The position numbers and the translations under genes were made by a program. 64,000 nt of DNA. Origin: Costus lasius (Eukaryota; Streptophyta; Magnoliopsida; Zingiberales; Costaceae). Where the stretch lies: assembly GCA_027563935.2 (NCBI GenBank), contig CM050448.1:123616493-123680492 (forward strand). The letters run 5' to 3'. The notes beneath the pieces are model-generated. The model was not told the DNA's origin, ran no database searches, and worked only from the letters and a program-made list of their open reading frames with translations. Positions within the stretch are counted from its first letter, which is position 1. Each line of letters starts with the position of its first letter. Shown piece by piece: positions 20,325-31,606 of the stretch.

Positions 20325-21159
20325 GCAAAAGAGGGGCGGTGCTGATGGATAGTCATTTTGTTGTCCTTTATTGTCATTGTCATGACTTCGTCCAAGTTGG
20401 GTTGGAATAGCTATAGCCTGAACTAAGTTTCCGTTTTAATTTTTCCTAATTGCATCAGAAGAAGTATTGTCTTAAACTAGTTCGAGAGATCGATCGAATT
20501 TAAGTTACGAGGAATTTTGTGATTTCCTTCCCCTAGCAGTGAAATTTGTTGTTTGTTTTTACACATTATTAAACGCCAGCAGTCCGTAAATCGAAGACGA
20601 CTGAATTAGGGGTATGCTATTTCTAACGTAGAAATCAAGGATTTCACTATTGAATCGAGCAAATGAATTGCAGCTCCGTAGGCAACGGCTACAACAGTTC
20701 TTAGACCTTGTAGTTTCATAAATGATTTCTTCGATGGTTCTATGATTGAATGCATTGATATATTATATGCCTTGGTGAATTTCTATAATGGATGTAGACA
20801 CATCTCAATTGATCTTTCATTTGTCTCTTACCTAAACATAATGAGGAAAGCCTTGGTGAATTTCTATAATGGATGTAGACACATCTCAATTGATCTTTCA
20901 TTTGTCTCTTACCTAAACATAATGAGGAAACACCAAAAAAAAATAATCAAGCACATTAATCCCATCGACATCGTGCCAAAGTTTATCCCAAAGTGCTAAC
21001 CACATCTCTGCAGCACGTCTTTTTTGCATGTTGATCCCCTAGCGATCAACAAATTCATGCATATTATTGGTCGGGAAAGAAGCAAATAATGAAAAATATA
21101 AGGTTCTTTTTCGTAAACGACAGAAAAAGAAAATCGGTTTATAGCAAAATTGCCCCCTG
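20325..21159. other. RPL28 3' UTR and spacer to VTI1
   Basis: The RPL28 3' UTR covers roughly the first 230 bp. The remainder holds an exact 81-bp tandem duplication (listed separately) and no gene. Confidence 0.6.
20769..20930. repeat. Exact 81-bp tandem duplication
   Basis: Positions 20769-20849 and 20850-20930 are identical, each starting GCCTTGGTGAATTTC and ending AACATAATGAGGAAA. The lack of differences suggests a very recent event or an assembly artefact. Confidence 0.93.
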
Positions 21160-21167
21160 TATAAATA
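21160..21167 (+). promoter_or_regulatory. TATA box of the VTI1 gene
   Basis: TATAAATA, about 400 bp before the ATG. It leaves room for a 5' UTR of about 370 bp, possibly with a small intron. Confidence 0.5.
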
Positions 21168-21560
21168 CTGCCGTTGTTGTCGCGGCATCCTAATTGAAGA
21201 AGCGAAGCCAAGTAGAGGAGATCGTCCAACTTTGTAGGAGGCTTTCACCTGCCCCCCTGTTCGCCCTTCTGGCATTGTAAGATTATCCACCAACTTTTAT
21301 GCATACATTATCGAGAATGATTCCATGTTTTGTCCCCTTAAGCTTTGGTACTCAATCGGGGTTCTTGAGAGTTTGCAATTCCATTCGCTTCTGTTTTTCT
21401 CCTACAGGCAGATTCTTATTTAATTGCTATTTGATCAACTTCGAATTTGAGGATTCTTTTGCGTTCCTAGATTAGGGTTTTCGATTCTACATTCTGAATC
21501 TATCTTATTTCCTTCGCAGCATTTTGTGAAATAATTTGACGCTAGCCGCGCAACATCAGG

Positions 21561-24500
21561 ATGAGCGAGGTATTCGATGGTTACGAGCGCCAGTACTGCG
21601 AGATCTCCGCCTCTCTCTCACGGAAATGTACTTCAGCTGCTGCTCTCGAGGGAGGTACGATTCTATTTCTTCGTGAATTTTCTCATCAGATTTCGTAGAA
21701 TGATTTCCCGTGAATTAAATTACTCCGCTTAATCGTTTGATTTAATCAGCAGAGAAAAAGAAACAAGAGGTTTCGGAGATTAGGTCAGGGCTCGACGAAG
21801 CCGAAAATTTGGTACATTTAACCAATTCAGATTCGTTTTGTTGGTATAGTTATGGCTCCCTTGTCCTGAAACCTCATAGGGTTTTTGCAGATACGAAAAA
21901 TGGATCTCGAAGCTAGAAGCTTGCAGTCTAACGTGAAGGCGGGATTGCTGGCGAAGTTGAGGGAATACAAGTCGGACCTTAACAACTTGAAGAGTGAAGT
22001 AAAAAGAATTACCATCCCAAACGCAAACCAAGCTGCAAGAGAAGAACTGTTGGAGTCGGGGATGGCTGGCATGCTAGCAGTATGAAAAGCCTTTAGTTTC
22101 TTGTTATTTACTTATAGTTTAAGCAATTGATTGCGTGCATGCGAATCTATTATTCATGCAACTTATGCTATTTGTTTTTTCTTTTCTTTTATGATCTTGA
22201 CGCTTGTTATATTGGAAAATTTGTCTAGGTTCATTAATGACATCTGAAAGTGCATTATCTTATTTCCCTCCGACCACTAGATACAAAATAAACAAGAGCA
22301 AATTGAACAGACTTACATTCCAACAGATGTCTCGGTGGTTTATATCTTAATTACTGGACACATGTGCTTCAATTTATAGACTCTCAAAGTTGACAAGTGG
22401 TACCTTTTACTATTCATTAATGACAGATCTAGCCTACACATGAATACTATAAGCCCTTTGAATTGTAGAAAAGACTTTGCAACACATCAAATAAGGATAA
22501 TTGACGGGGAATTACTTGGTTATCTTTGTGGCTGTAATTTGGTCAAATGGCACCTCATCCGTGTTGCATATGTCAAGAGTGATCCTTGCTGGTCTATCTT
22601 GTGTTGTGTTTTCATCTTTTTCTTCTTTTTTGATTGTGTTTTCTTCTTATTCTCTAGTTGTTCTAGAGTCATCTGTTCAAGAGTTGCAGACATGTTAAAA
22701 TGACTCCATAGAAATATGGAATGGATGTATTTTGATTATAATGTCCCAATTATGGATGTTTGATTTATTAACTTCAGCATGTGCATGGTTGAGTTCTCAA
22801 AGTTATTTAATCATCCATGCAACACTTATAACTTCTCAACCATTTGTCATTTAATGATTGGCTCATTTCATTGAAAAGGCCTCTGCTGATCAAAGGGGAA
22901 GGTTACTGATGTCAACTGAGAGACTCAATCAGTCTACTGATCGTATAAAAGAGAGCAGAAGAACAATGCAGGAGACTGAAGAACTTGGAGTTTCAATTCT
23001 TCAAGACCTGCACCAACAGCGGCAATCTCTATTACATGCTCATAAAACAGTATGTTTATATGATTATCAACCCGTCCATTTATTGATTTAATTCTTTTTT
23101 ATTATTGCATTCTCATACCATTCGTAGCCCTCTATCCTTATTGTTGATTTTCTGCTACATTTATGTCTTGAATTTTAGTTCTTAAGCCAACATCAGTTCA
23201 TGCATTTTGAGACATGGAATTAGGCATTTGTCACACATGTGATAAGTTTAAGCAATAATTTACTGTTCAATTAGGAGAGAGAATGATCCTATCCACGTAA
23301 GGGATGCAAAGGTTTTTTTTAATTCAAAAGTATCCCAAATGCTCCAAAGAACCAACATCCAATCTCATCACCACCTTTACAGTTAATTTGGACCTAGCAA
23401 TTTGAAGTAATACCGGGAGATAATATTAACCATACACAGCCTAATCATACTTTGCCATGCTGCAAAGGAAAACAATACCATGCATAATGCAACTAAATTT
23501 TCACTCAGCACAACAGCACCATGATCACCTGCTTAGCTCAAATTTTATTGTAACTAATACATATAAAGTATTTCATTTCATGTTCATGTTAGCTTGCAAC
23601 GGCATACTAACTTCTGCAGGTATATTATCATTTAAAAATCTCATTGCCTGCATAAATTGACATTTAGATATCGGCTCATGTATATCTAAGTAGGAAGAGA
23701 ATTTTGACCTAGTCAATCTTGGACGTGGGCTGCAAAATCTTTTAACCAACGGATCCATGAGTTGGACATCTGCTGCATACTCTTTGTTGCACCTTCTGAG
23801 TCAACCCATGCATGACTCAGCTTACATCTCCTTTGATTTGCCTCCATCATGCCTGTGTAAGAGTCTTTAGCCCATGCAGTGGGATATTACCCCCTAATAA
23901 GGGATGCAAAGTTAAGGGCCGTTTTTCAGCTCCGCTTTCTGGGTTGATCACATTTTGATTAGCTTTCCGCTTATACGGAAAAAACTTTCGCTAAAAAAAA
24001 TCCGACTTCCACAGGCAACTCCGCTTCCTTAATCAACTGCACCTGGAAATTTGTTGCAATTATAAGATATCCAACTATCATACTCATTAAATTGTCTTTT
24101 GTTACCTTAGGTTAAATCATTAAGACCAGTATTCAACGAGTTGAACTTAGAAATGCTAAACAGTTGATCAAATAATCCTCCTCAAGTTTTAATTGATGAA
24201 GCATTTGAGATTAGCTCTTTTATTTGGACTGCATATTGGTTCTTCGTTCCTGCATGTTTGTAAACTTACCGGGTCAAGTATCCATACCACCATAGCTTTA
24301 GAGGTTGATTTGCTTTGCAGCACATTTTATTTCATGCCACCACTCAGCAGCACGTTTTATTTCATACCGGGTCAAGTATCCATACCACCACTCAGCAGCA
24401 TATTTTATTTCATATACCTATGACTTCGGTAGGATTGGGAATTTCTAGAACTTTGTTCCCCTATTCCATCTAATATTCTGTCCACCCTTGTTTCTTGGAA

Positions 24501-27370
24501 ACAAAAAATCTCAAGGAAATCTGTTAAAAGGAAAGTTGTATGTTTCTAATCTTGATGACCGAGCTTTGATTTTTCCTGTAGTATTCCTGTTAAAGTAGTA
24601 ATACTTGTTAGCTTTGAAGAAAGATGCAGGTGTGCATTTTGTCCTTGACTAGTTTGCAATAAGTAGCAAGGTTCGAAATACCAGTCCGGCGACTCGGTCC
24701 GGTGAGCCGCCGGACCGGTACAGTACCGGTACTGGTACCGTGCGTACCGGAAGGAACCGATGCAACAGGCGGACGGAAGTTGGCGGACGAAGCTGGCGTT
24801 GGCGGCGGACGAAGCTGGCGTTGGTGTTGGCGGCAGACGAAGCTGGCATTGGCGTTGGCGGCGGACGGAAGCTGACGGATGAAGCTAGCGGCGGGCGGAA
24901 GCTGGCGGCGGACAAAACAGCGTTGGCGGCAGCGAATCGAAACTTCCGGCGCTGCTAGAAGCTTCGATCGAAGCTTCAACGCCGGGTTTCTCTGCTGTCG
25001 CCCTCCTGCCATCGCCCTTCGCCTTTCTCCACCGTCCGCCGCCGGAACCGTGTTCCGACCATGGTTCCGAGATCGGTCGGCGAGCGGACCGGTACCGTAC
25101 CGTACCGTACCGTACCGTACAAACCGTCCGGTACGGTACGGTTTTTTGATCACTGCTAAGTAGTGCAATTTAAGATAGAAGTGCAACCTTGCATATTGAC
25201 AATAATTGTCTCAGTGGCCTCGGTGATGCTGATGATACTGATACTAGTGTACTGGATATCAGTAATCTATCATATTTATATGTCTTGCCCATATTGCCTG
25301 CAACAGTATGGAAAGTACTTGATATGTGAGGCATAATGCCTATTTATCAACTGAACAGATATGTAATTTGTGATTTCTCCTATAGAACATTGTGCTTGTG
25401 TAGTGGGTATACATGTTTGTGCAATTGCGTAGGTTATTTTGCCATTGATTTCTCTGTTTCATGTACACATCTTACCTGAACAAGTGTTTGGACAAACTGT
25501 AGTACACTTGATTTATTTGCACATTACCAGGTTACAAGGACTTTGTAGCAAATTCATGGTGAAATCTGGTTGCTCTTGCTTAGTTAGCACACGATTGATG
25601 TACCACTTGTTAGATGTAGAACTTCTCTGGTTTCTGTCATAAGAAGACAGTCAAACATTTGTGCCAAAATATCCTTTGCTGGATTTACATTACATCGCCT
25701 AATGCTTACAATTGCTATCCTAGTTCTGTGCATATGATGAGACAATGATCTTAGTGGCGTGATTGTGGGATCACAGTTAAGATATAGTGGAAAAGCAAAA
25801 GGATGGCTGAAGGGGCGCTAATGAAGGAAAATCTTGAACTCAGAGCAAATAGCAGGGACAGGAGGATTCGATAGCTTGGCTATCTAAAACAGGGAAAGTA
25901 CGAATATGTTTATACCAAAAAAATAGATACTTCACTATTCACTGTAAGAAATTTGAGGTTGGTACTTAACTCAGCATATCTATCGATCATAAGCATGCCT
26001 TTTTAAGGTAATATGATCATAAGTCGGAAATCTGACACAGGCGTTCATACAGCTGTCAATTTTCATAGTTTTCAGCAGACTGATCAAGCAATGATCCAAT
26101 TGAGCTCTGAATCATTATTTATTGGTCAAATGTGTCAATTGGGTAGGGTGCATGTATTGATATATTAATTTTCAACAATATGACTATAAAAAATTTAAAG
26201 TGAAAATATTTAATATTAAAAATTAGGAAAAGCTAAAAACTAGCAGTTCAGTTGGAGCTAGCCTAGTCTGATCGGCCTAGTTAATCTCAGTCAATCTAGT
26301 TTTTTAGCACATGTGGTATTTTATTAGAGAACAAACGTTATTAGTTTTTCTTATTGGATTGATTGGTGCGCTTTGGGTTCAATAACCTTGTGCTCTGTTG
26401 TGGCTTTTTGCATATCTTCTTGCGAAACACATTGGGGTTCTAGCACTCAGGGTTTTCAATTGGTATACTGGATATACTGATACATCAATATATCAGTACC
26501 AAGTATACTGGCATATAGATGTATGAGTCTGATCATATCTCGGATCAATCTCTACATGGCATAGCACTTGATATGAACCGAAATTAAAAGCATTACAAGC
26601 ACTAAGAATCAATGTTCCCTTCACTATTTAGATTCACTATGTGTTATTTATATATCAAAATGTATAATTAATTAAGTAGAATATTTGATAAAAAAAAAAC
26701 TTGACTTTTTTAAGAAGATGGAATCTAAGAATCCTATAAATTGTATTATCTGAACTCCAGTGTGTAGCTTTTGCATTTATCAAATGTCATATGAGTTGGA
26801 GCTTTTGAATGATGTGCAGAACGAGTAAGCCACTGTGCATGTATTAATGGAATTCAAAAGGATATTTTCCTTGAGAAGAGCCAAAATATTCTGTTAGGTT
26901 CGTCTTAAAGCAAACTGACTTAGCAGCACATGTAGAAGTAAGGCAAAATTAACCAAATTTTAGTGCAACTGACCCCGTTATTAATTTAGGTTTGTAAAAA
27001 CCAGAAACGGTAGGGTGGTAGTGCGGATTTTGAAACCTTTTAATCTGCTTTGAATTTGTGAATACCAAATTTTTAGTAGGCTTTTGAATGAGTGAGTCTG
27101 TTTTCTTCGAGTCCGCTTTTATTTCCATGAAGTGACCAGAATAGATGATTTTTTTTTAACATCCATCTCTTGTTCAATGTACTAGTTCTGACAGTTTGAC
27201 TTTGGCTTGAATTGCAGCTACACGGAGTGGATGATAACATCAGCAAGAGTAGGAAAATCCTCACGGCCATGTCAAGGAGGATGGACAGAAACAAGTTGAT
27301 AATCGGTGGTATTATTGCTGCCTTAGTTCTGGCAATCCTGATAATCCTTTACTTCAAGTTAACCCATTGA
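21561..27370 (+). CDS. VTI11: VTI1-type vesicle SNARE (VTI11-like)
   Basis: Qb-SNARE of the Golgi/trans-Golgi/vacuole route. Coding exons are 21561-21654, 21753-21811, 21891-22079, 22879-23049 and 27218-27370; 221 residues, exactly the family length. It starts MSEVFDGYERQYCEISASLS. The N-terminal three-helix region contains IRKMDLEARSL and YKSDLNNLKSEVKRI. The SNARE motif runs from about RLLMSTERLNQSTDRI through ILQDLHQQRQSLLHAH and LHGVDDNISKS. It ends in a C-terminal membrane anchor (IIGGIIAALVLAILIILYF) followed by KLTH. Exon 2 has a tandem CAGCAG acceptor (21747-21752), so one Ala may be optional. The last intron is 4168 bp and holds transposon insertions. The family is certain; the exact paralogue is not. 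Confidence 0.95.
23050..27217 (+). other. 4.2-kb last intron of VTI1
   Basis: The intron spans donor gtatgt (23050) to acceptor ttgcag (27217). It contains the GTAC-rich insertion at 24667-25157, a second TATACTGG/GTACC-rich patch at about 26450-26530, and a short tandem repeat near 24315-24420 built on CAGCAGCA-TTTTATTTCAT. No gene is seen on either strand. Confidence 0.7.
24667..25157. mobile_element. GTAC-rich non-autonomous insertion
   Basis: A GC-rich block in AT-rich intron DNA, bordered by AAGTAG on both sides (24661-24666 and 25158-25163), a likely 6-bp target duplication. The left part has GGACCGGTACAGTACCGG; the right part repeats GTACC five times and then inverts to GGTACGGTACGG. 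The middle is a degenerate repeat of GGACGAAGCTGGCGTTGG. The ends are weak inverted repeats. The family is unknown to me. Confidence 0.6.
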
Positions 27371-28726
27371 AGCCCCACGAAAAATGCCTTTTCAAGAATC
27401 CTACACACTGTTTTGGTGCCATTGATTACCCCACCGTGTTTGTTCATGGATTGTCCATGTATTGGCATGACCATTTGTCTTCATGGAAGAAATTATTCCA
27501 CCCCCTACCGTTGTCTGAACTCTGCTGTGAAATCCCTAGGAATCTAGGATGTTTAAACAGAGTCGTAAAGTGTCATGTCAATATCTTATTAATTAGTACT
27601 ATATGTTTGCATTTACCAACTGGTAGATCGCATGAGAGATGGTATGTTTTGTGTTTTCAAGCTGTAAACGCTATATTGGAATAATAGAATGCTTGACCAT
27701 TGACTTTGGCTTCAATATGATGAAGCTTGGTTTGACTCATGTGGAGGTCTACTGCTCTCTCATATTAAGCTTGGTTAATTCATTGAATTTGGCTTCAATA
27801 TGATTAATATTTCAGTTTCATAATTAGCGATATCTGTATTTATGTAAAATTTATACAATTCTAAATCAATCTCTAGAAATTAGACAACAGTCAAGCTAAC
27901 CTAATGGAAGATATCATGGTCGAGAAATTTGGGATTTTCCCATCCCTATTCCCCCATTAGTGCACTGCTCACTTAACCTTTCCCAGAAGTTCACGGAAAC
28001 TATCCTCAATCCCTGGAACATTACAAAGCACTATAGGAATATTTTTTGTACGAGCAATGTTTTTTTTTTTTTTTTTTACATTAGCAAATTAATGAAAGCA
28101 AATTCAAAGACTTCGTTGTAAGACAGAATACGAGCAATGTTGTTCAGTACTTAACGCTGAAGTCCATCAGTTGTTCGATATAGACGTAGATGTCACAACA
28201 ATGGTTTGTGTTGATCAAATGTGCACAATAAATGATCTACATTCTCTAAGGCATGCCTCACGACACCTTATATATTAAATCAAAATATAAGATTTCTATA
28301 TGTAGATGCCATTGTACATCCGCTGATAGTCTTGATGGTAGAGGTCCAATTAGCCTAATATGTCCTCTCATAAACTCCTTAGCGAACTGAAAGCCAAATG
28401 GAGGCACACTTTAGATAGCTCTACGATGGCACTACAAACTTAATAGTACATGACTTTGACCAAAAGAGACTATCGCAAGTTCAAACTAAAATACTTTGAT
28501 CTATCCAAGTCAATGAGTTGACTCAACTTTGAGTCTATTTCTAATTTTATTATGGGTTTGAACTCTTAATTAAACAATATTAAAAGAAAATGCCTCTTAA
28601 ATTAGTAATTGCTTATCTCGAGGAGTCGAGTTTAAGACGGGCCTTATGATATAACACCATTCCATTAAGCCGGTATAATCACCGATATTTTTCGCGTTCC
28701 ATTCCAATCAAATAAATACTTTTCAC
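27371..28726. other. Spacer between VTI1 and NMT
   Basis: VTI1 3' UTR first, then AT-rich DNA. A poly-T run lies near 28060-28078. CAATATGATGAAGC / CAATATGATTAATA-type text occurs twice near 27713-27800. No gene is seen. Confidence 0.55.
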
Positions 28727-28734
28727 TATAAATA
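28727..28734 (+). promoter_or_regulatory. TATA box of the N-myristoyltransferase gene
   Basis: TATAAATA, 224 bp before the ATG. It puts the start site near 28760, so the open frame upstream of the ATG is 5' UTR. Confidence 0.6.
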
Positions 28735-28950
28735 AAGCTTCTTCGCTTGCTGCACTCCCCCTCTCCGATTCCGTCGCCTGCTCTACAAACCCTAACCGAT
28801 CCATCTCCTCCCCCGTTTTTAAGCTTCGATCCGCCCGGACATGGAGATCTACTGATACGCGGAGTTGGTCGACTCGTCTCTTCGATTCACCTTTTTTTTT
28901 CCCACCGATCTGTTCCTCGATCGCTGTCGGATTCGATTCGAGCTTCCGCC

Positions 28951-30294
28951 ATGGATGCCGGCGATAACAACTCCTCGGGAGAGGAAAGAAGCTCCAATAC
29001 AGATCCAAAGCCCGCCTCAGATGCCACTCCAGCTGTGTTGGAGGCGGCCGCGGCCTTGGGGGCAGAGGGGGAGGTTGATATGGAGTCCTTCACTCGCAAG
29101 ATCCAGCAGGCGCTCACCTTAGGAAACCAGCACCGGTTCTGGGAGACCCAGCCGGTGGGGCAATTCAAGGACGCCGGTAACGCCAGCCTCCCGGAGGGGC
29201 CCATCGAGCAGCCGACCCCCCTTTCTGCGGTCAAGCAGGAACCTTACAACCTTCCCAATCTGTATGAGTGGACCACCTGCGATATGAGCGACGACCGGAC
29301 CTGCGCCGAGGTCTATACCCTCCTCAGCAACAATTACGTTGAAGACGATGAGAACATGTTCCGTTTCAACTACTCCAAGGAGTTCCTGCAGTGGGCGCTC
29401 CGCCCACCTGGATACTTCAAGTCCTGGCACATCGGTGTCCGGGTGAAGGCAACCAAGAAGCTCGTAGCTTTTATCACCGGCGTGCCTGCCAGGATCCGCG
29501 TGCGGGGTGAGGTCATACGGATGGCAGAGGTCAATTTCCTGTGCGTCCACAAGAAGCTTCGGTCGAAGCGGCTCGCTCCTGTGATGATCAAGGAAGTCAC
29601 AAGGCGGGTCCATTTAGAGAATATGTGGCAGGCAGCCTATACCGCTGGTGTGGTCTTGCCGACACCCATCACTACCTGCCGTTACTGGCATCGTTCATTG
29701 AAACCGAAGAAGCTGATCGATGTTGGGTTTTCTCGACTCGGAGCTCGGATGACTATGAGCCGAACAATCAGGCTCTACAAGCTTCCTGACTCGACTATAA
29801 CCCCTGGGTTCAGGAAAATGGAGCTTCGTGATGTTCCAGCAGTTACCCGGCTTCTGAGAGTTTATTTGAGCCAATTCATTGTTGCACCTGATTTCGACGA
29901 GAATGATGTGGAGCATTGGCTTCTTCCCTTGGAGGATGTGGTTGATAGTTTTGTGGTTGAGAGCCCTGAGACTCACGAGGTTACGGACTTTTGTAGCTTT
30001 TATACCCTTCCTTCTTCGATTCTGAATAACCAGAACCACTCGGTATTGAAGGCTGCTTACTCTTACTACAATGTGGCTACCAAGACTCCTCTGCTTCAGC
30101 TGATGAATGATGCACTTATCGTGGCAAAGCTGAAGGATTATGATGTCTTTAATGCTCTTGATGTAATGCACAACGAAACCTTTCTGAAGGAACTGAAGTT
30201 TGGGCCCGGTGATGGGCAACTTCATTACTATCTATACAACTACCGACTTAGCAGTGCTTTCAAACCATCGGAATTAGGGCTGGTTCTTCTGTAG
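28951..30294 (+). CDS. NMT1: Glycylpeptide N-tetradecanoyltransferase (N-myristoyltransferase)
   Basis: Transfers myristate from myristoyl-CoA to N-terminal glycines of cytosolic proteins. Single exon, 447 residues; plant and animal NMTs are about 410-500. The N-terminal ~60 residues are variable and Ser/Ala-rich. The conserved core starts with HRFWETQPVGQF. It continues through FNYSKEFLQWALRPPGY, the signature EVNFLCVHKKLRSKRLAPV, TPITTCRYWHRSL and FGPGDGQLHYYLYNY, and ends GLVLL. The C-terminal carboxylate is catalytic in this family. The start at 28951 has a good context (GCCATGG) and lies after the inferred TATA-driven start site. A coding region without introns is notable but could be ancestral or a retrocopy; the intact frame and own promoter argue for a working gene. 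Confidence 0.96.
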   Translation: MDAGDNNSSGEERSSNTDPKPASDATPAVLEAAAALGAEGEVDMESFTRKIQQALTLGNQHRFWETQPVGQFKDAGNASLPEGPIEQPTPLSAVKQEPYNLPNLYEWTTCDMSDDRTCAEVYTLLSNNYVEDDENMFRFNYSKEFLQWALRPPGYFKSWHIGVRVKATKKLVAFITGVPARIRVRGEVIRMAEVNFLCVHKKLRSKRLAPVMIKEVTRRVHLENMWQAAYTAGVVLPTPITTCRYWHRSLKPKKLIDVGFSRLGARMTMSRTIRLYKLPDSTITPGFRKMELRDVPAVTRLLRVYLSQFIVAPDFDENDVEHWLLPLEDVVDSFVVESPETHEVTDFCSFYTLPSSILNNQNHSVLKAAYSYYNVATKTPLLQLMNDALIVAKLKDYDVFNALDVMHNETFLKELKFGPGDGQLHYYLYNYRLSSAFKPSELGLVLL

Positions 30295-31421
30295 GTTGCT
30301 GTAGACATCATTTAGTTCTGGCGGGTAATTGCCCTTTCATTTTTATTCCATCTTTCTTTCTTTGCAATTTGCTGCATCATCTGGTCCTTCTGCTTATTTT
30401 TGTATGTCATAATCAGGGTATCATGCGTTTGAGACTATAATGGATATGCCTTTTAGTTATGTATCTTTTCATTGACTATTAGATATGTATTTTAGTTCTG
30501 TTTGAATATTGCTTTTACATTCTACATGTGGACATGGAGTTGTTATTCTTCTTAGCTCAAATTATCCGAAGAAAATTCATTACTTTTTTCCCATAGGTGA
30601 ACACCTTGAACTCTTTGTTGGATATTGTTATAAATTAAGGTGTGGTAGTTGCAGCCTGTGATTGCTATCAAATTCTTTTCACATATTTCTGTATCCGTGT
30701 GCAAAGTTGTAGCTCATCATTATCTTTTTTTTATTGATAAAATTCATTGTTGCATAAATTTTCATCTTAAATTGGTCATGGATAGGCATGCTTTATTTAA
30801 TGTATATTTTATCTTATGTGCGTGTGGAAGTCATTGTAATATGAAACCTTGATTATGCATTATTAGACATTTGTCTTATGTGATATATCTTTCTTTTTTA
30901 CTGTCTGGTTTGTAGCTGTCTTTGCTTCTATCTCTGCTTTCTCTCTCCCCTGGCTCTGCAACAGTATAATATGTTTAAGTGGTATCAGAGTTGAAGTGAT
31001 CTCCTCCATGCATAGTTCTATCCCTGAGCCTCTCCCTCTTCATCTACTTACATTGTCTCTGCATGCACACTCAATCACCATTCTACCAGTCTCATGTTGT
31101 TACCTTATACTGATTGGCCAATGAGATACTGCATTACCACCTCATGTAAAGGTTGTCGGACATCCAGCCAACCTATCACATGCCTCTGCACTTCTATGGT
31201 ACCTGCTTCCTTCTAATCTCCTAGACCCTCTGATAACCTCAACAAAATCCTAGTCTCCGTCATCCTTGCTAAAAAACACCTATACGATTGCTTGTTGATG
31301 AGCCTCACACTTGACGGGATCAACCATTACATCCACCCACAGGCACCAACCACCCTTGTCACGCATCAACCTTACCACTCATGTATCACCAAACAGACCT
31401 CCACATATCATCGAGCAAATG

Positions 31422-31606
31422 TTCTAGGAATCTGCGGATTCCTAGAACTTTAAGAAACCCTGCATGCATCCGTTCGATTGATGATGGTCCAGATCTCCAA
31501 AAGTTGGTTTGTGTGTAAATTTCGTTTTGTGTGCACATCACAATGCACACTAGATGGTTGTGATTTGGGGATTCTTAAAATTTTATGCATCCGCGGATGC
31601 ATAAAA
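31422..31606. repeat. Pair of strong palindromes bounding about 130 bp
   Basis: An 11-bp hairpin with a 4-nt loop (TTCTAGGAATC at 31422, inverted at 31437-31447) and a perfect 26-bp palindrome centred on CCGCGG (31581-31606, core ATGCATCCGCGGATGCAT). CATGCATCCG near 31465 repeats half of the second palindrome. This may be a small transposon relic; no target duplication is evident. Confidence 0.6.

Noticed and set aside
20742..20999. 85-codon frame across the 81-bp tandem repeat
   Set aside because: The frame stays open because the repeat unit is 27 codons long; no start context, domain or transcript signal.
24608..25186. 192-codon minus-strand frame in the VTI1 intron
   Set aside because: It spans the GTAC-rich repeat and consists of low-complexity repeats; a by-product of GC-rich tandem text.
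28747..28950. Upstream in-frame extension of the NMT reading frame
   Set aside because: It begins without an ATG and lies at or before the start site inferred from the TATA box; 5' UTR is simpler.
30970..31420. Copia retrotransposon judged from a TGGTATCAGAG primer-site word
   Set aside because: Only the short primer-like word fits. No LTR, gag or pol motif can be read, so I mention it only as a possible relic.
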